The notes below the pieces were generated by a model that had not been told where the DNA came from, made no database searches, and was given only the letters and a program-made list of their open reading frames with translations. The translations under genes were made by a program, and so were the position numbers. Below, one piece after another: positions 6,916 to 7,561 of a stretch of 7,561 bases of DNA (positions are counted from its first letter, which is position 1; every line of letters starts with the position of its first letter). The stretch is taken from NCBI GenBank assembly GCA_002451755.1, contig DKDF01000097.1, positions 1 to 7,561 of the forward strand, written 5' to 3'. The stretch is from Ruminococcaceae bacterium UBA6855. Its GTDB lineage: Bacteria > Bacillota > Clostridia > Oscillospirales > Acutalibacteraceae.

Positions 6916-7262
6916 GCAAGAAAGAGACAAAAGACAGAATAACCCGCGAAAAAGAGATGCTGCCGGAGATGGTGAAAATCTATTGCCACGGCGTGCACAA
7001 GACAAAAAGGGGAGAGCTTTGCCCCGAGTGCCGGGAGCTGTGCGACTATGCGCTCTACAGGCTCGACCACTGCCGCTGGGGCAATGAAAAGAATTTTTGC
7101 TCCCAGTGCCCGTGCCATTGCTATAAGCCCGCCATGCGCGAGAAGATAAGAGCCGTCATGCGCTACTCCGGTCCGCGCATCATGCTATATCATCCGCTCG
7201 TCGGCTCGATTCATGCATTTGAGACCGTCAAAGGCGTGATAAAAGCGAAGAAAAGTCATTGA
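6912..7262 (+). CDS. Cysteine-rich YgbA_NO (nitrous oxide-stimulated promoter) family protein
   Basis: This is a small soluble protein of 116 residues with nine cysteines: Cys25 (in a CH pair), then CPECRELC (37-44), Cys54 in the RLDHC segment, and CSQCPCHC (63-70). These are followed by the conserved-looking YKPAMREKIR and MRYSGPRI...HP segments. That order matches the YgbA_NO family (PF11756 from memory). The enterobacterial member ygbA is in the NsrR regulon and is induced by nitric oxide; its biochemical role is not well settled. The cysteine spacing suggests binding of zinc or an iron-sulfur cluster, but the sequence does not show which. The gene is last in the operon, joined by a 4-base ATGA overlap to the CydC-like subunit. 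Co-transcription with heme-type transport genes suggests a role linking heme or iron supply with NO stress; this is inference. Family assignment is confident, function is not. Confidence 0.85.
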   Translation: MSKKETKDRITREKEMLPEMVKIYCHGVHKTKRGELCPECRELCDYALYRLDHCRWGNEKNFCSQCPCHCYKPAMREKIRAVMRYSGPRIMLYHPLVGSIHAFETVKGVIKAKKSH

Positions 7263-7297
7263 TAAACTCTCCTGACAAGACATTTCAGCAATTAATA

Positions 7298-7333
7298 AAC
7301 CGAGCAGTAAGATTTATTTCTTACTGCTCGGTT
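7298..7333 (+). terminator. Rho-independent terminator, probably shared by convergent genes
   Basis: A perfect 15-bp inverted repeat (7298-7312 with 7319-7333, core CCGAGCAGTAAG) encloses a 6-base loop, TTTATT. On the plus strand it is followed by the T-rich stretch GTCTTTATTTTTAT, so it should end the seven-gene transcript about 36 bases after the last stop. On the minus strand the stem is followed by an AT-rich tract (TATTAATTG) with fewer consecutive T residues, so termination of the hypB transcript there is likely but weaker. Confidence 0.88.
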
Positions 7334-7352
7334 GTCTTTATTTTTATAGCTT

Positions 7353-7561
7353 TTACTTCTCGTCTCTCCAGCTCTTGACTTCGCCGAGAAGCCAGTTCGC
7401 CCATTCGTCAACGCCTTCGCCGGTCTTGGCGCAGATCATGAATACCTTGGCGTTCGGGTTGCGGCGCTTTATATATTCCTTACACTTCTCGACATCAAAG
7501 TCGAAATAGGGGAGAACGTCGATCTTGTTGATGATAACAACATCGCAGATGGAGAACATCA
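7353..7561 (-). CDS. hypB: Hydrogenase/urease nickel-insertion GTPase HypB, C-terminal part (cut by window edge)
   Basis: This is the C-terminal end of a SIMIBI-class GTPase that delivers nickel during [NiFe]-hydrogenase maturation with HypA. Only about 68 codons are visible. Seen: the G4 guanine-specificity motif NKID, followed by VLPYFDFD, a polar helix, an NPNAKVF strand, and the G5-like segment CAKTGEG followed by DEWANWL. This order is characteristic of HypB. The Met near the window edge, in MFSICDVVIINKID, is internal: HypB has its P-loop and metal site well before this point, so the gene continues past position 7561. It converges on the transporter operon and ends about 20 bases from the shared hairpin. 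Nothing indicates functional connection with the operon. HypB is preferred over UreG because of the LPYFDFD and C-terminal TGEG-DEW pattern. Confidence 0.85.
   Translation of the reverse strand, partial: MFSICDVVIINKIDVLPYFDFDVEKCKEYIKRRNPNAKVFMICAKTGEGVDEWANWLLGEVKSWRDEK

Noticed and set aside
7353..7559. A complete small GTPase-like gene starting at the Met encoded at 7557-7559
   Set aside because: The visible part begins just before the G4 motif and lacks the P-loop, so the Met is internal to a longer HypB that runs past the window edge.

Overview
The window reads as chromosomal DNA from a Gram-positive (monoderm) anaerobe of the Clostridia, probably a gut Oscillospirales/Ruminococcaceae-type organism. 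The reasons are a NEAT-domain surface protein with a signal peptide and a C-terminal membrane anchor, a dedicated ECF transporter, AGGAGG-type ribosome binding sites, a GC content judged by eye to be near half, and a neighbouring hydrogenase maturation gene. The exact genus cannot be told from this sequence.

Layout. Positions 29-7262 hold seven tightly packed plus-strand genes that look like one operon: (1) a membrane-anchored NEAT (heme-binding fold) protein; (2) an MptS/Trep_Strep-type ECF S component; (3) an EcfT transmembrane subunit; (4) a double-ATPase EcfA-EcfA' protein; (5) and (6) two full-length half-transporters of the ABC exporter fold, resembling the CydD/CydC-like pair; (7) a small cysteine-rich YgbA_NO family protein. 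Junctions are gaps of 4-5 bases or overlaps of 4-13 bases, so translation is probably coupled throughout. A strong 15-bp hairpin at 7298-7333 closes the operon. Beyond it, on the minus strand and converging, lies the C-terminal end of hypB, cut by the window edge.

How the genes may work together (inference). The NEAT protein would capture heme or another metalloporphyrin at the surface. The S component with EcfT and EcfAA' would import it. The CydDC-like heterodimer would move heme or a heme-linked thiol across the membrane in a second ATP-driven step, inward or outward. The YgbA_NO protein suggests a link to nitric oxide or iron stress. From memory, the group A Streptococcus sia locus (NEAT-containing Shr, an exporter-type ABC pair, and the ECF-type SiaFGH heme importer) and the Lactobacillus sakei ECF heme system are the closest described parallels. 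The compact combination here, with a CydC-like histidine and a NEAT domain lacking the usual YxxxY motif, is the most interesting content of the window.
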